Below, piece by piece: positions 8,739 to 16,724 of a stretch of DNA of 41,351 bases. The position numbers and the translations under genes were made by a program. Position 1 is the first letter of the stretch, and each line of letters opens with the position of its first letter. The notes under the pieces were generated by a model. The model had not been told where the DNA came from and searched no databases. It worked only from the letters and a program-made list of their open reading frames with translations. The stretch is taken from positions 1 to 41,351 of the forward strand of contig NATW01000102.1 in NCBI GenBank assembly GCA_003094555.1, given 5' to 3'. Source of the stretch: a gamma proteobacterium symbiont of Ctena orbiculata (GTDB taxonomy: Bacteria > Pseudomonadota > Gammaproteobacteria > Chromatiales > Chromatiaceae).

Positions 8739-9011
8739 CTACTGACTGAGCCATTCATCCATATTGCGTCGTTCACCAATATTAAAAGCACCAACCGGTT
8801 GGCTGTCGATCGAGGCAAAAAACAGACGCTTTCCCTTGTTACCAGCACTTTTTATTATTTTTGTTTTAACCTCTTTGGCTGCAAATTTTCTTTGAAACTG
8901 CTCTGCATACTCCATCACACTCGGTATATTTCGATAAGTGCCTGTAAAATCTACGTAACCCGCGATCCAAAAGACCATTTTTTCACTTGGAGAGTAATAC
9001 AAATTATCCAT
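8739..9011 (-). CDS. Small hypothetical protein (90 aa)
   Basis: A 90-residue protein with a strong SD (GAGGAG, 7 nt before the ATG), which argues that it is real. It begins MDNLYYSPSEKMVFWIAGYVDFTGTY and has a basic middle (EVKTKIIKSAGNKGKR). The C-terminus LFFASIDSQPVGAFNIGERRNMDEW is compact, and there is no membrane segment or signal peptide. I do not recognise the family. It sits between fructokinase (161 bp upstream) and amylosucrase on the same strand. A link to sucrose metabolism is possible but rests only on position. Confidence 0.6.
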   Translation of the reverse strand: MDNLYYSPSEKMVFWIAGYVDFTGTYRNIPSVMEYAEQFQRKFAAKEVKTKIIKSAGNKGKRLFFASIDSQPVGAFNIGERRNMDEWLSQ

Positions 9012-9172
9012 TTAGTATCTCCTCGTAATTGATACCTCACATCTTAATCCGTATGCACTGATTATATCTTGAATATAGTTCACACCGTGACATGAGCTGA
9101 GACTGAGACTCACCCCTACCACGCATCAATATGACACTGTAATTTTTACAAGACTGTAATCTAACTCAGGGA

Positions 9173-10072
9173 TCAGGCAAGCTGCCAGGCGTCGATGTAG
9201 CTTTGATAAAAGGCGGGATCATCGACGACGGCCCCACGCTGTCCCACGATGGCCGAAGCGAAGCCCTGGGCACGTTCCAGGGTCAGTTGTAAAGGCCAAT
9301 CGAGTTCCAGGCCCAGGATCAGCACGGAGGTCAGGGCGTCCCCCGCTCCGACCGTGTCGACCAGGTTCGGATTGACCTCGGGTTCAATCCGGGCGGAGCG
9401 GCCATCGGCGGTCACCGCCAGCACCCCTCGCGCCCCAAGGGTCACCACCAATCCCTCAAGCTTGTACTGACGCCTGAAGCTGGTTGCCGTGGTCAACAGA
9501 TCATCGCTCTCACCATGGAGCTGTAGCAGTTCGTCCTCATTAAGCTTGACCCAGTCGGCCTCGGCCACCCAGTTCAACACAGACTCCCGCTGCCACCAGG
9601 GGTCACGCAGATTGACATCCATGAAGATGCGTTGGGGGTGGTTTGCCTTCAACCTGTGCAGTGCCTCCCTGGCAACCGGATTTCGCAAACCCAGACTGCC
9701 ATGATAGAGAGTGGTCGCCTGAACCTCCCCTAAACTGGCCGCATCGATGAAGTCATAGGCCACATCGGCCACAATCTCATAACTGGGCTCCCCCGCTTCA
9801 AGGGTAATCGCTACCCGTCCCGTGAGGTGCTGCTCATCCCGTTGCAGGTATTCAGTCTGCATCCCCCACTGATCCATGGACCGCAGAATGACATCACCCT
9901 CGTCATCCCTGCCGATACGGCTTATAAACAACGGCGAACGGCCAAATGCCTGAAGATGCCAGGCGACATTGAACGGTGCGCCACCCAAAATCTGTTCTCC
10001 CTCGGGAAAGCAGTCGAAGAGCACTTCACCAAAGATCGCAATGGCGTGTCTGTTCATGACCTGCCGACTCAC
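9173..10072 (-). CDS. Fructokinase (PfkB family)
   Basis: A ribokinase/PfkB-family sugar kinase that phosphorylates fructose to fructose 6-phosphate with ATP. The N-terminal GEVLFDCFPEGEQILGGAPFNVAWHL (residues 15-40) holds the substrate-binding GG motif. KLNEDEL lies near residue 177. The second PfkB signature DTVGAGDALTS carries the catalytic base Asp245. The frame opens with GTG at 10072 overlapping the phosphatase stop (GTGA); an ATG five codons later (10057), preceded by GGCAGG, is an equally good start. Third gene of the sps-spp-frk unit. It would recycle fructose released by amylosucrase or imported, feeding the synthase with its substrate. Confidence 0.9.
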   Translation of the reverse strand: MSRQVMNRHAIAIFGEVLFDCFPEGEQILGGAPFNVAWHLQAFGRSPLFISRIGRDDEGDVILRSMDQWGMQTEYLQRDEQHLTGRVAITLEAGEPSYEIVADVAYDFIDAASLGEVQATTLYHGSLGLRNPVAREALHRLKANHPQRIFMDVNLRDPWWQRESVLNWVAEADWVKLNEDELLQLHGESDDLLTTATSFRRQYKLEGLVVTLGARGVLAVTADGRSARIEPEVNPNLVDTVGAGDALTSVLILGLELDWPLQLTLERAQGFASAIVGQRGAVVDDPAFYQSYIDAWQLA

Positions 10073-10917
10073 ACGGCCAACAGCCGGGCGATTAACTGCG
10101 GATGGTAGTGAGCGGCCCCTTCGATAATGCCGGCGCTGTAGTTCCCGTTCATGGCCATGAATCCCCCCTTGGCCATGTAGAGGCTGCCACCATTGCCATT
10201 CGCGTCCACCGACTGCTGCGCCTGCTGTCTGACTTCGGCCTGGGCATTCGCTACCAGTACCGCGGGAATCGGGCTGACCAGCACCTCCATGTCGTTCCCG
10301 CTGTCTCCGGAAAAGACCGTTTCATTCAGCCCATAGCCCAGGGACTCCCTGAGAAAATCGATGGCGTGGTACTTGGTCGCCCGCTCAGGCAGTACATCGA
10401 GCAAGCCCATGTTGGCTGTCTCATCGATACTCCAGACCAGGCTCGCGGCCACCGTCTCCCGTTGCAGGCGCAACCCCATCTCTTCGAGTATCGGCTGCTG
10501 GTCCTGGTCAGGTGAGAGGTAGTAACTCAATTTGAAGCGGTTCTGTTTTTCATCCTCCTGCAGACGAAGGCCTGGGATATCGGAAAACAGCTGTTTCAGA
10601 TCCTGGTGCGACCTGCCGTTCCAGTCTTGACTGATGTGTTGATGCCAATTCGCTTGATGACGCCAATCATCCGCGGACTCCACATGGTAGAGAGAGGTGC
10701 CCACATCACCGATAACATAGTCCGGCTGCGGCAATGTATAATCGGCGATTGCGTCTCTCACCAGCGACTGATCCCTGCCACTGACATAGGCAAGCAGCAC
10801 CTCATCGCTGGCACACAGCTGTTTGAATCTTACCCTGGCCTGCACCGACTCGGGTTGCGGGCCATTGGGAATAAGGGTTCGATCCAGATCTGTGCAGACT
10901 AATAACCTTTCACTCAT
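10069..10917 (-). CDS. spp: Sucrose-6-phosphate phosphatase (HAD-IIB)
   Basis: A 282-residue HAD-superfamily hydrolase of the sucrose-phosphatase type. It removes phosphate from sucrose 6-phosphate and makes the pathway irreversible. Motif I is CTDLDRTL (Asp10 nucleophile, Asp12 acid/base). SGRD near residue 46 supplies motif II, a Lys near residue 182 (ATKY) motif III, and GDSGNDM (Asp205, Asp209) motif IV. All catalytic residues are present. The start codon overlaps the synthase stop by ATGA, and the end overlaps fructokinase by 4 bp, so the three genes are translationally coupled. Mannosylfructose-phosphate phosphatases are related, but the partner synthase supports sucrose. Confidence 0.88.
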   Translation of the reverse strand: MSERLLVCTDLDRTLIPNGPQPESVQARVRFKQLCASDEVLLAYVSGRDQSLVRDAIADYTLPQPDYVIGDVGTSLYHVESADDWRHQANWHQHISQDWNGRSHQDLKQLFSDIPGLRLQEDEKQNRFKLSYYLSPDQDQQPILEEMGLRLQRETVAASLVWSIDETANMGLLDVLPERATKYHAIDFLRESLGYGLNETVFSGDSGNDMEVLVSPIPAVLVANAQAEVRQQAQQSVDANGNGGSLYMAKGGFMAMNGNYSAGIIEGAAHYHPQLIARLLAV

Positions 10918-13055
10918 TGCTCTTCTTGCTCTTCCGGAACGTTACAGCGTTGAAAAAAATCGTAATGATCGATGGCTTCCAGGATGCCCAAGGCGTGGGA
11001 GCTATTGGCCAGGTAGATGCGTTCGTGGTCGACCATGTGGGACAGCTCTTCATGATGACGGTTGGCCACCACCACCGCCAGGGTGTTGCCCCGCATCATG
11101 TCCTCATCGGCGCCTGAACCACCCGCCACCAGAATGTTTTCCAGCGGAATATCCAGACGCTGGGCCACGTAGCGCAGCGCCTGCCCCTTGGAGGCGCGTG
11201 AAGGCAGGATATCCAGGAACTGGCCGAAGGCGTGAATCACATTACAGGTCAGCTCCTCCTTGTGCAGCAGGGTGTTGATCTCATCCACCGAGGGTGCCTT
11301 GTTGGGATCGTAGTGATAGGCAATCTTGAAGTAGCTCTGCTCCCGCTTCGACTGCGCCTTGATCCCCGGCAGGTTCGCCATCACCCGGCGCACACTCTTC
11401 GGTTGCCACAGATGATCGATATGCTCTATCCAGAAGTCATCGATGGAGAGGCCCTGGGTATAGTGAATCTTGGTACCCAGGCTGGTGATCAATACATCGG
11501 GGATGGGTATGGAAAACTTCTTCATCACCGTCAGGGCATCGTCCAGGCGCCGGCCGGTGGCGATGCCGAACGTGGCGCATTTTCTGTTTTGCCGTACAAC
11601 CTCGATAAACTTTTTCAAGCCGGAGGGATTGCCGAGGAGATTTTGATCGAGATCGGTAAAGATGGCGCGATCCCGATAACGATGCTTGACATGTTTTGGC
11701 GGCTTGGTGGGCAATCGATCGTATCCGGCCGGGAGTGGTTCGATCCTGGAAATATATTTCTGGGCATGGGCCTTCCAGGAGTAGTGTTTGCGCACCCCGT
11801 TCAAACCGTTGCGGGAAAACTTCTGCCAGAGCGTATTGTCGTGCAATATCTTCAACAGGCTGCTGCGAATGGCCTTCTTGTCCAAAGGGTCCACCAGCAA
11901 TCCGTTGTTACAGTTGCCGATGATATCCACCGGCCCACCATTCTCCGTCGCAATCAACGGCAGACCGCTGGCCGCCGCCTCGAGTAGGGTCAGGCCAAAG
12001 GGTTCGGTCAATGCCGGGTTGACAAACACCCCTTTTGACAACGCGGCCAGGCGGTAGATGTCCGGCACTTCTTTGGCCAGGTGGCGCTTCGGAATCGCCA
12101 CATGACCGTACAGGTCGTAGAGGTCGATCATCATCAACAGTTCGGTCATCACCGATTGCGGGCCACTCTCCATATCCCGGATATCGTCACGATTGCCGGC
12201 CACGATCACCAGATTGGCCGCATTCTGCAGTTGGCTGGATTCGCCATAGACCTCCAGCAGGGTGAGGATGTTCTTGCGTTCATCCGGGCGTGACAATGCA
12301 AGGATGATCGGTTTATCCGGCTGCTGCAGAAAGCGGCCCAGGCTCTTGGCAAAGGGGATCTCATTGGCGCTGGTATCTGGCGGGTGAAACTGGGTCAGGT
12401 CGGTACCCGGTGGAATGACCGCCATATTGTCCGGCTGATAGTAATTATAGAGACTGTACTGTTCCTCAATCTCGTTATGGGTGCTGGTGATGACCAGGTC
12501 CGCATTGGCCAGCAACTCCTCTTCCGCCTCGATGCGCCGATCCATGTTGTAACGTTGATCGATCTCCCGCCCCGATAATCCCTTGGCTAACAGTTGATGC
12601 CGTTTGTCACGCCCCAGGGAGTGACCGGTATGCACCAAGGGTACCCCCAGCAGATGAGATAGCCTGACACCGACATAGCCTGCGTCGGCATAGTGACTGT
12701 GGACGATATCTGGCATGCGCGGTTGATCGTTGAGCCAGTTGAGCAGGTTATCCATGAAGCTGTCGAGATGATCCCACAGGGTCTCTTTCATCAGATAGCC
12801 ATCGGGACCCGCATCGACGCGTACGATTCTCGCCTTGGAAGTGATGGGTTCGATCAGCTCGGCATAGTCGTCGCTGATGTCCGGATCCACCACCCGTCGT
12901 GTCACCAGGTCTACCTGGGTGACCGCGTCCAACTCCGCCAGTGCCTTGGCCAGATCGACCACGTACTTGGTTTGTCCCCCGGTGTCGGCATCGCGTCCTA
13001 GCTCCAGGTCGTGTCCTCGAATAAGACCGTGCACGCTTATTAAGCAGATATACAT
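10914..13055 (-). CDS. sps: Sucrose-phosphate synthase with C-terminal phosphatase-like domain
   Basis: A 713-residue cytoplasmic protein. The N-terminal GT4 glycosyltransferase (about residues 1-450) joins UDP- or ADP-glucose to fructose 6-phosphate. It shows HGLIRGHDLELGRDADTGGQ near the start, HSHYADAG near 119, GHSLGRDKR in the acceptor region, and the EX7E motif EPFGLTLLE near 350. A HAD-IIB sucrose-phosphatase-like domain begins near 467. Its motif I reads DLDQN where an active phosphatase has DLDxT, and motif IV reads GGSGADEDM where the phosphatase has GDSGND, so it is probably inactive. That fits the separate phosphatase gene just downstream. The start has no clear SD. First gene of the sucrose unit; in related clusters sucrose serves as a compatible solute. 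Confidence 0.92.
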   Translation of the reverse strand: MYICLISVHGLIRGHDLELGRDADTGGQTKYVVDLAKALAELDAVTQVDLVTRRVVDPDISDDYAELIEPITSKARIVRVDAGPDGYLMKETLWDHLDSFMDNLLNWLNDQPRMPDIVHSHYADAGYVGVRLSHLLGVPLVHTGHSLGRDKRHQLLAKGLSGREIDQRYNMDRRIEAEEELLANADLVITSTHNEIEEQYSLYNYYQPDNMAVIPPGTDLTQFHPPDTSANEIPFAKSLGRFLQQPDKPIILALSRPDERKNILTLLEVYGESSQLQNAANLVIVAGNRDDIRDMESGPQSVMTELLMMIDLYDLYGHVAIPKRHLAKEVPDIYRLAALSKGVFVNPALTEPFGLTLLEAAASGLPLIATENGGPVDIIGNCNNGLLVDPLDKKAIRSSLLKILHDNTLWQKFSRNGLNGVRKHYSWKAHAQKYISRIEPLPAGYDRLPTKPPKHVKHRYRDRAIFTDLDQNLLGNPSGLKKFIEVVRQNRKCATFGIATGRRLDDALTVMKKFSIPIPDVLITSLGTKIHYTQGLSIDDFWIEHIDHLWQPKSVRRVMANLPGIKAQSKREQSYFKIAYHYDPNKAPSVDEINTLLHKEELTCNVIHAFGQFLDILPSRASKGQALRYVAQRLDIPLENILVAGGSGADEDMMRGNTLAVVVANRHHEELSHMVDHERIYLANSSHALGILEAIDHYDFFQRCNVPEEQEEQ

Positions 13056-13101
13056 AGCGTATTGCAGGTATGGGAATCCTGCAGATCCATCCTTCAGGTT
13101 C

Positions 13102-13132
13102 TTGGTTGTCGTTTAGCCCGACATACAACCAA
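13102..13132 (-). promoter_or_regulatory. Leader hairpin upstream of sucrose-phosphate synthase
   Basis: Perfect 8-bp arms TTGGTTGT (13102-13109) and ACAACCAA (13125-13132), with a possible inner GTCG/CGAC pairing, lie 47 bp before the sps start codon. There is no U-tract, so it is not a standard terminator. It could be a 5' UTR structure or an operator. Confidence 0.35.
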
Positions 13133-13227
13133 TAGCTGTCTGGGGTTTGCCGGGCGGCTGTTGTTTTTTAATTTTGTGACGAATATGTTAACAAAGTTAA
13201 GAAGATATTGCTGAGTAGGATTATGTT

Positions 13228-13806
13228 CTATTGAATATCCAATAATTCGGCCGCTGTCTGCCGGCAGCTGGTCAATATCCTTTCAGCAAGCCGCTCGTCG
13301 TCCACCACACGACTCAGGGCCACACCGCCAACCATTAAGGCAGTCAGGGCGAGAACTTCCTCATTCTGCTGATTTGACGGATTATCCCGGTAACGTTCGA
13401 TCAGGCTATTCATACGCCGATATATGCGCGTGTAGGTCTGACGAACTTGCGGCTCCCTGTTGGCGATATCGGTGACAAGAAATGCCAATGGGCATGGCGT
13501 CTCTTCCCCCACCAGATGATCCAGACTCAAATAGCCCTCAAGCATGGTCATGAGCCACTCAGACCCCCTTTGCCCGCTGTTTTTGTGTGACGCCAAGCGG
13601 CCATGTGCCGCTGCATAGAGCATCGCCTTATCATAGAGTTCGCTCTTACTGCTGAAATGGGCATAAAAGGCACCACGGGTCATACCCGCATCGCGCATGA
13701 CATCATTGATACCCGTTTGCTCATAACCCTTGTGCAGAAAGCTTTTAGCCGCGCTCTCGAGTATCCGCAGTCGACTCTCTTCTTTATGTTGTGGTGAGTA
13801 AGGCAT
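13228..13806 (-). CDS. TetR-family transcriptional regulator
   Basis: A 192-residue repressor-type protein. The N-terminal helix-turn-helix (about residues 12-58) shows RILESAAKSFLHKGYEQTGINDVMRDAGMTRGAFYAHF with SKSELYDKA after it, a typical TetR core. The C-terminal ligand-binding domain contains PCPLAFLVTDIANREPQVR, as in AcrR/NemR-like regulators that sense small electrophiles or lipophiles; that ligand class is only a guess. I start it at the ATG 13806, preceded by GAGGTAA, because the longer frame (to 13839) would run through a palindromic operator. It is divergent from the MAPEG gene, its likely target, and is probably autoregulated. Confidence 0.9.
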   Translation of the reverse strand: MPYSPQHKEESRLRILESAAKSFLHKGYEQTGINDVMRDAGMTRGAFYAHFSSKSELYDKAMLYAAAHGRLASHKNSGQRGSEWLMTMLEGYLSLDHLVGEETPCPLAFLVTDIANREPQVRQTYTRIYRRMNSLIERYRDNPSNQQNEEVLALTALMVGGVALSRVVDDERLAERILTSCRQTAAELLDIQ

Positions 13807-13821
13807 GGTTACCTCGTTGTT

Positions 13822-13843
13822 AAATATGATCTTGATCATATTT
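13822..13843. promoter_or_regulatory. TetR-type palindromic operator
   Basis: AAATATGATC (13822-13831) and GATCATATTT (13834-13843) are perfect 10-bp arms around a 2-bp centre. The site sits 15 bp before the tetR ATG. It also lies inside the spacer of a plus-strand TTGTTA-N16-TATTTT pair that could drive the MAPEG gene, so one bound dimer pair would shut both directions. Confidence 0.7.
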
Positions 13844-13933
13844 TAATGCCCGTTACTATCCTGGAACAGACCTATAGCCCTCAAGACAACCGGATTGGCG
13901 AAACGACACACACTGCTGTCAAGGATAGTGCAC

Positions 13934-14362
13934 ATGAATCAGCATCACATACTCTACCCCATGATAATCCTGGTACTGTTCACTGGCCTGGTTGGCATCG
14001 CAATGCTTGTCGCACGCTACAGGGCGGTACGCGAAGGTTCATTGCGAATCTCCTATTTCAAATACAATCGCGGTGGTAAGCAACCTGAATATCTGCTCAA
14101 AATCAACCAGCATTTCGATAATCTGCTAGAGACCCCATTGCTGTTCTATCTCTCTCTCATCCTTATTCTGCAGCAAAATCGGACTGACGTGGCATATATA
14201 GCTATGGCCTGGGCATATATCGCCAGTCGCTTCCTCCATGCATGGATACATATGGGTACGAACAATATCCTGCATCGTAAAAATGCCTTCATTCTCAGCT
14301 ATGTACTGATCTTTACTATCTGGATACGGTTGTTCTTACAGCTCCTGATGGATTCTCAGTAA
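13934..14362 (+). CDS. MAPEG-family membrane protein
   Basis: A 142-residue integral membrane protein with about four hydrophobic helices (residues 5-26, 62-80, 84-102 and 118-138). It matches the MAPEG family of glutathione- and eicosanoid-related membrane proteins: RYRAVREG after helix 1, NQHFDNLLETPLLFYL, ASRFLHAWIHMGTNNILHR, and a hydrophobic C-terminal helix. AAGGAT lies 8 nt before the chosen ATG; a TTG 39 bp upstream would extend the frame but has poorer support. Divergent from a TetR gene with a shared operator, so expression is probably inducible. Bacterial members of this type are mostly uncharacterised; glutathione-dependent detoxification is an inference. Confidence 0.85.
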   Translation: MNQHHILYPMIILVLFTGLVGIAMLVARYRAVREGSLRISYFKYNRGGKQPEYLLKINQHFDNLLETPLLFYLSLILILQQNRTDVAYIAMAWAYIASRFLHAWIHMGTNNILHRKNAFILSYVLIFTIWIRLFLQLLMDSQ

Positions 14363-14410
14363 CTGCCATATTACGCTTGAGTTTGGCGGCCGCAGTACAG
14401 TGACGAGCTA

Positions 14411-14438
14411 TTGTTGCGCCTCGTTAGACAGATAAAAT
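14411..14438 (+). promoter_or_regulatory. Candidate sigma-70 promoter of lutABC
   Basis: TTGTTG (14411-14416), a 16-bp spacer and TAAAAT (14433-14438). The -10 is good and the -35 is weak. It would give a leader of about 110 nt ahead of lutA. Confidence 0.35.
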
Positions 14439-14496
14439 GTAGGCTTTATTTGTAATCCGGGTTTAACTATAAAGAGATTCTAAGCCCACCCAATAT

Positions 14497-14538
14497 GGCT
14501 TTTTCGAAGTTGCATAGGTCATAGGATGGAGAAAAGCC
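14497..14538 (+). repeat. Inverted repeat in the lutA leader
   Basis: GGCTTTT (14497-14503) pairs with AAAAGCC (14532-14538), with partial pairing just inside. The downstream arm ends 16 bp before the lutA ATG and next to its SD, so folding could affect translation. No T-tract follows. Confidence 0.3.
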
Positions 14539-14554
14539 ACTCCCGGGAGATGAG

Positions 14555-15322
14555 ATGTTAGAGCAAAAGCAATACCCGGCCAAACCCGAGAAGGTCTATT
14601 TCTTCGCCACCTGCCTGATGGATCTGTTCTACCCCGAAGCCGGGCTTGCCGGCATGCAGCTGATGCGCAGGGAGGGTGTGGAAGTGATCTTTCCCCAGGA
14701 CCAGACCTGCTGCGGACAACCGGCCTGGAACAGCGGCTATCGCAGCGAGGCAAAAGCGGTGGCGCTGCAACAGCTGGCATGCTTCAGTGAAGACCATCCC
14801 ATCGTGGTAGCCTCCGGCTCCTGCGCCGGGATGCTGCGTTACCACTATCCCGGGATGTTCGAGAAGAGCGAGGAAAAGAGCCGGGTCGAGGCCTTCGCTA
14901 CACGGGTCTACGAACTTACCGAGTTTTTACTGCATGTCCTTAAGATCGAATTGAAGGATCTGGGTTCACCGGTCAAAGTCGCCCTCCACACCTCCTGCTC
15001 GGCACGCCGCGAAATGGGTGTCGCGGAAGAACATCAGGCCCTCCTGCAGCAGCTGTCGAACGTGGAGCTCGTGGAGCAGGTACGCAAAGCGGAGTGCTGC
15101 GGCTTCGGTGGCACCTTTGCGGTCAAGCAACCGGCCATCTCCGCCGAGATGGTGAACGACAAGGCGAATGCCATAACCGCCACCGGGGCGGATGTTTTGG
15201 TCAGCGGAGATTGTGGCTGCCTGATGAATATCGGCGGTCATCTGGAACACCGGCAGGAATCGATCGAGAGCCAGCATATCGCCAGCTTCATCTGGGAACG
15301 CACCGATGCAACAGAGCGCTGA
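14555..15322 (+). CDS. lutA: Lactate oxidation (Fe-S) protein LutA (CCG domains)
   Basis: A 255-residue protein with two cysteine-rich CCG domains, as in LutA/YkgE and the glycolate oxidase Fe-S subunit. It is a cytoplasmic subunit of the LutABC complex that oxidises L-lactate to pyruvate. The first CCG unit runs from CLMDLFYPEAGL (about residue 19) to DQTCCGQPAWNSGY (about 55). The second runs from HTSCSARREMG (about 147) to ECCGFGGTFAVKQP (about 180), followed by SGDCGCLMNIGG. Length is typical. GGGAGATGAG precedes the ATG. The end overlaps lutB by 17 bp. Confidence 0.93.
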   Translation: MLEQKQYPAKPEKVYFFATCLMDLFYPEAGLAGMQLMRREGVEVIFPQDQTCCGQPAWNSGYRSEAKAVALQQLACFSEDHPIVVASGSCAGMLRYHYPGMFEKSEEKSRVEAFATRVYELTEFLLHVLKIELKDLGSPVKVALHTSCSARREMGVAEEHQALLQQLSNVELVEQVRKAECCGFGGTFAVKQPAISAEMVNDKANAITATGADVLVSGDCGCLMNIGGHLEHRQESIESQHIASFIWERTDATER

Positions 15323-16724
15323 TTTTCATATCCGGGTCGAACAAGCCCTGGCCAATGCTCAGCTCAAAGCGAGCTTGCGTTCCGCCATGGATGGATTGAT
15401 GGCCAGTCGCAAGGCCTGTTTTCCCGATGCCGACGCCCTGGAGAAACTGCGCCTGCGGGGAGCCCAGATCCGTGCCAACTCCCTGTCAAAACTGCCGCAA
15501 CTGTTGGAGCAGCTGGAACAGCGCTGCACCGGCAACGGCATCCATGTGCACTGGGCCGAGAGTGTGGATGCGGCGAATGAGATCGTCCTTGGCATCATGC
15601 GGGCCCACGAGGCCGAACTGCTGATCAAGGGTAAATCCATGGTCTCGGAAGAGATGGCGCTGAACCAGTATCTGGAATCCCACGGCATCGAGTGCCTGGA
15701 GTCGGACCTGGGTGAGTACATCCTGCAGCTTGCTGGCGAGCCCCCCTCGCACATCGTTGCGCCGGCCATCCACAAGACCCGCCAGGATATCGCCCAGCTG
15801 TTCAATGAAAAATTTCCCGACATCCCCTATAGCGATGACGTGGATACCCTGACCCGTAACGCCCGGGGCATTCTGCGCAAGAAATTCTACGCCGCCAGGG
15901 TGGGCCTCTCCGGGGTCAACTTTGCGGTTGCCGAAAGCGGCACCCTCTGCCTGGTGGAGAACGAGGGCAACGGGCGCATGTGCACCACCGTGCCGCCGGT
16001 GCATATCGCAGTGACCGGTATAGAAAAGGTGGTGGAGAAAATGGCCCACATCCCTCCCCTGCTGAAACTGCTCACCCGCAGCGCCACCGGGCAGCATATC
16101 ACCACCTACTTCAACATGATCAACTCCCCGCGCAAGCCGGGAGAGAAGGATGGGCCCAAAGAGGTCCATCTGATCCTGCTCGACAATGGCCGCTCGCGTA
16201 TCTATGAAGACAACGAGCTGGTCAACACCCTGCGTTGCATCCGCTGTGGTGCCTGCATGAACCACTGCCCCATCTATACCCGCATCGGCGGCCATGCCTA
16301 CGGCACCACCATACCCGGACCCATCGGCTCGATTCTCGAACCACAGAAGGCGGGAGCGGATGATCTGGGGGAACTACCTGTCGCCTCCACCCTCTGTGGC
16401 GCCTGCGCCGAGGTCTGCCCGGTGCGGATTCCGATACCCAAACTCCTGAATCGGCTGCGATACGAGCGCAATCGCGCAGACCGGGACGGCACCACCCATG
16501 GACAGGGCAGCGGCCGCAAGTTCATGGAAGCCACAATTTGGCAGGGGTGGAGCTGGCTGCATCGCAATCCGCGTCTGTATCGCCTGGCAACCACCTATGC
16601 CACCCGTATACGCAAGATACTGCCCATGGGTTTAGGCCCCTGGACCCAGGTGCGCGAGGCGCCACGTATCGCCCCCAAGACCCTGCATGAGCGCGCGCGG
16701 GAGGAGGGATTCAATGACCACTAG
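15306..16724 (+). CDS. lutB: Lactate utilisation iron-sulfur protein LutB
   Basis: A 472-residue protein. The N-terminal and middle part is a LUD-type domain with GKSMVSEEM, NYL-like NQYLESHGIE and the SGVNFAVAESGTLCLVENEGNGR segment. A ferredoxin-like region holds two [4Fe-4S] motifs, CIRCGACMNHCP near residue 311 and CGACAEVCPV near 365. This matches LutB/YkgF and is the electron-transfer and catalytic core of LutABC. Its start lies inside lutA and its last codons overlap lutC by 11 bp, so the three are translationally coupled. Full length, with all eight cluster cysteines present. Confidence 0.94.
   Translation: MQQSADFHIRVEQALANAQLKASLRSAMDGLMASRKACFPDADALEKLRLRGAQIRANSLSKLPQLLEQLEQRCTGNGIHVHWAESVDAANEIVLGIMRAHEAELLIKGKSMVSEEMALNQYLESHGIECLESDLGEYILQLAGEPPSHIVAPAIHKTRQDIAQLFNEKFPDIPYSDDVDTLTRNARGILRKKFYAARVGLSGVNFAVAESGTLCLVENEGNGRMCTTVPPVHIAVTGIEKVVEKMAHIPPLLKLLTRSATGQHITTYFNMINSPRKPGEKDGPKEVHLILLDNGRSRIYEDNELVNTLRCIRCGACMNHCPIYTRIGGHAYGTTIPGPIGSILEPQKAGADDLGELPVASTLCGACAEVCPVRIPIPKLLNRLRYERNRADRDGTTHGQGSGRKFMEATIWQGWSWLHRNPRLYRLATTYATRIRKILPMGLGPWTQVREAPRIAPKTLHERAREEGFNDH

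Noticed and set aside
14363-14410. sigma-54 site upstream of lutA near TTTGGCGG
   Set aside because: The GG is not followed by GC at a 10-bp distance.
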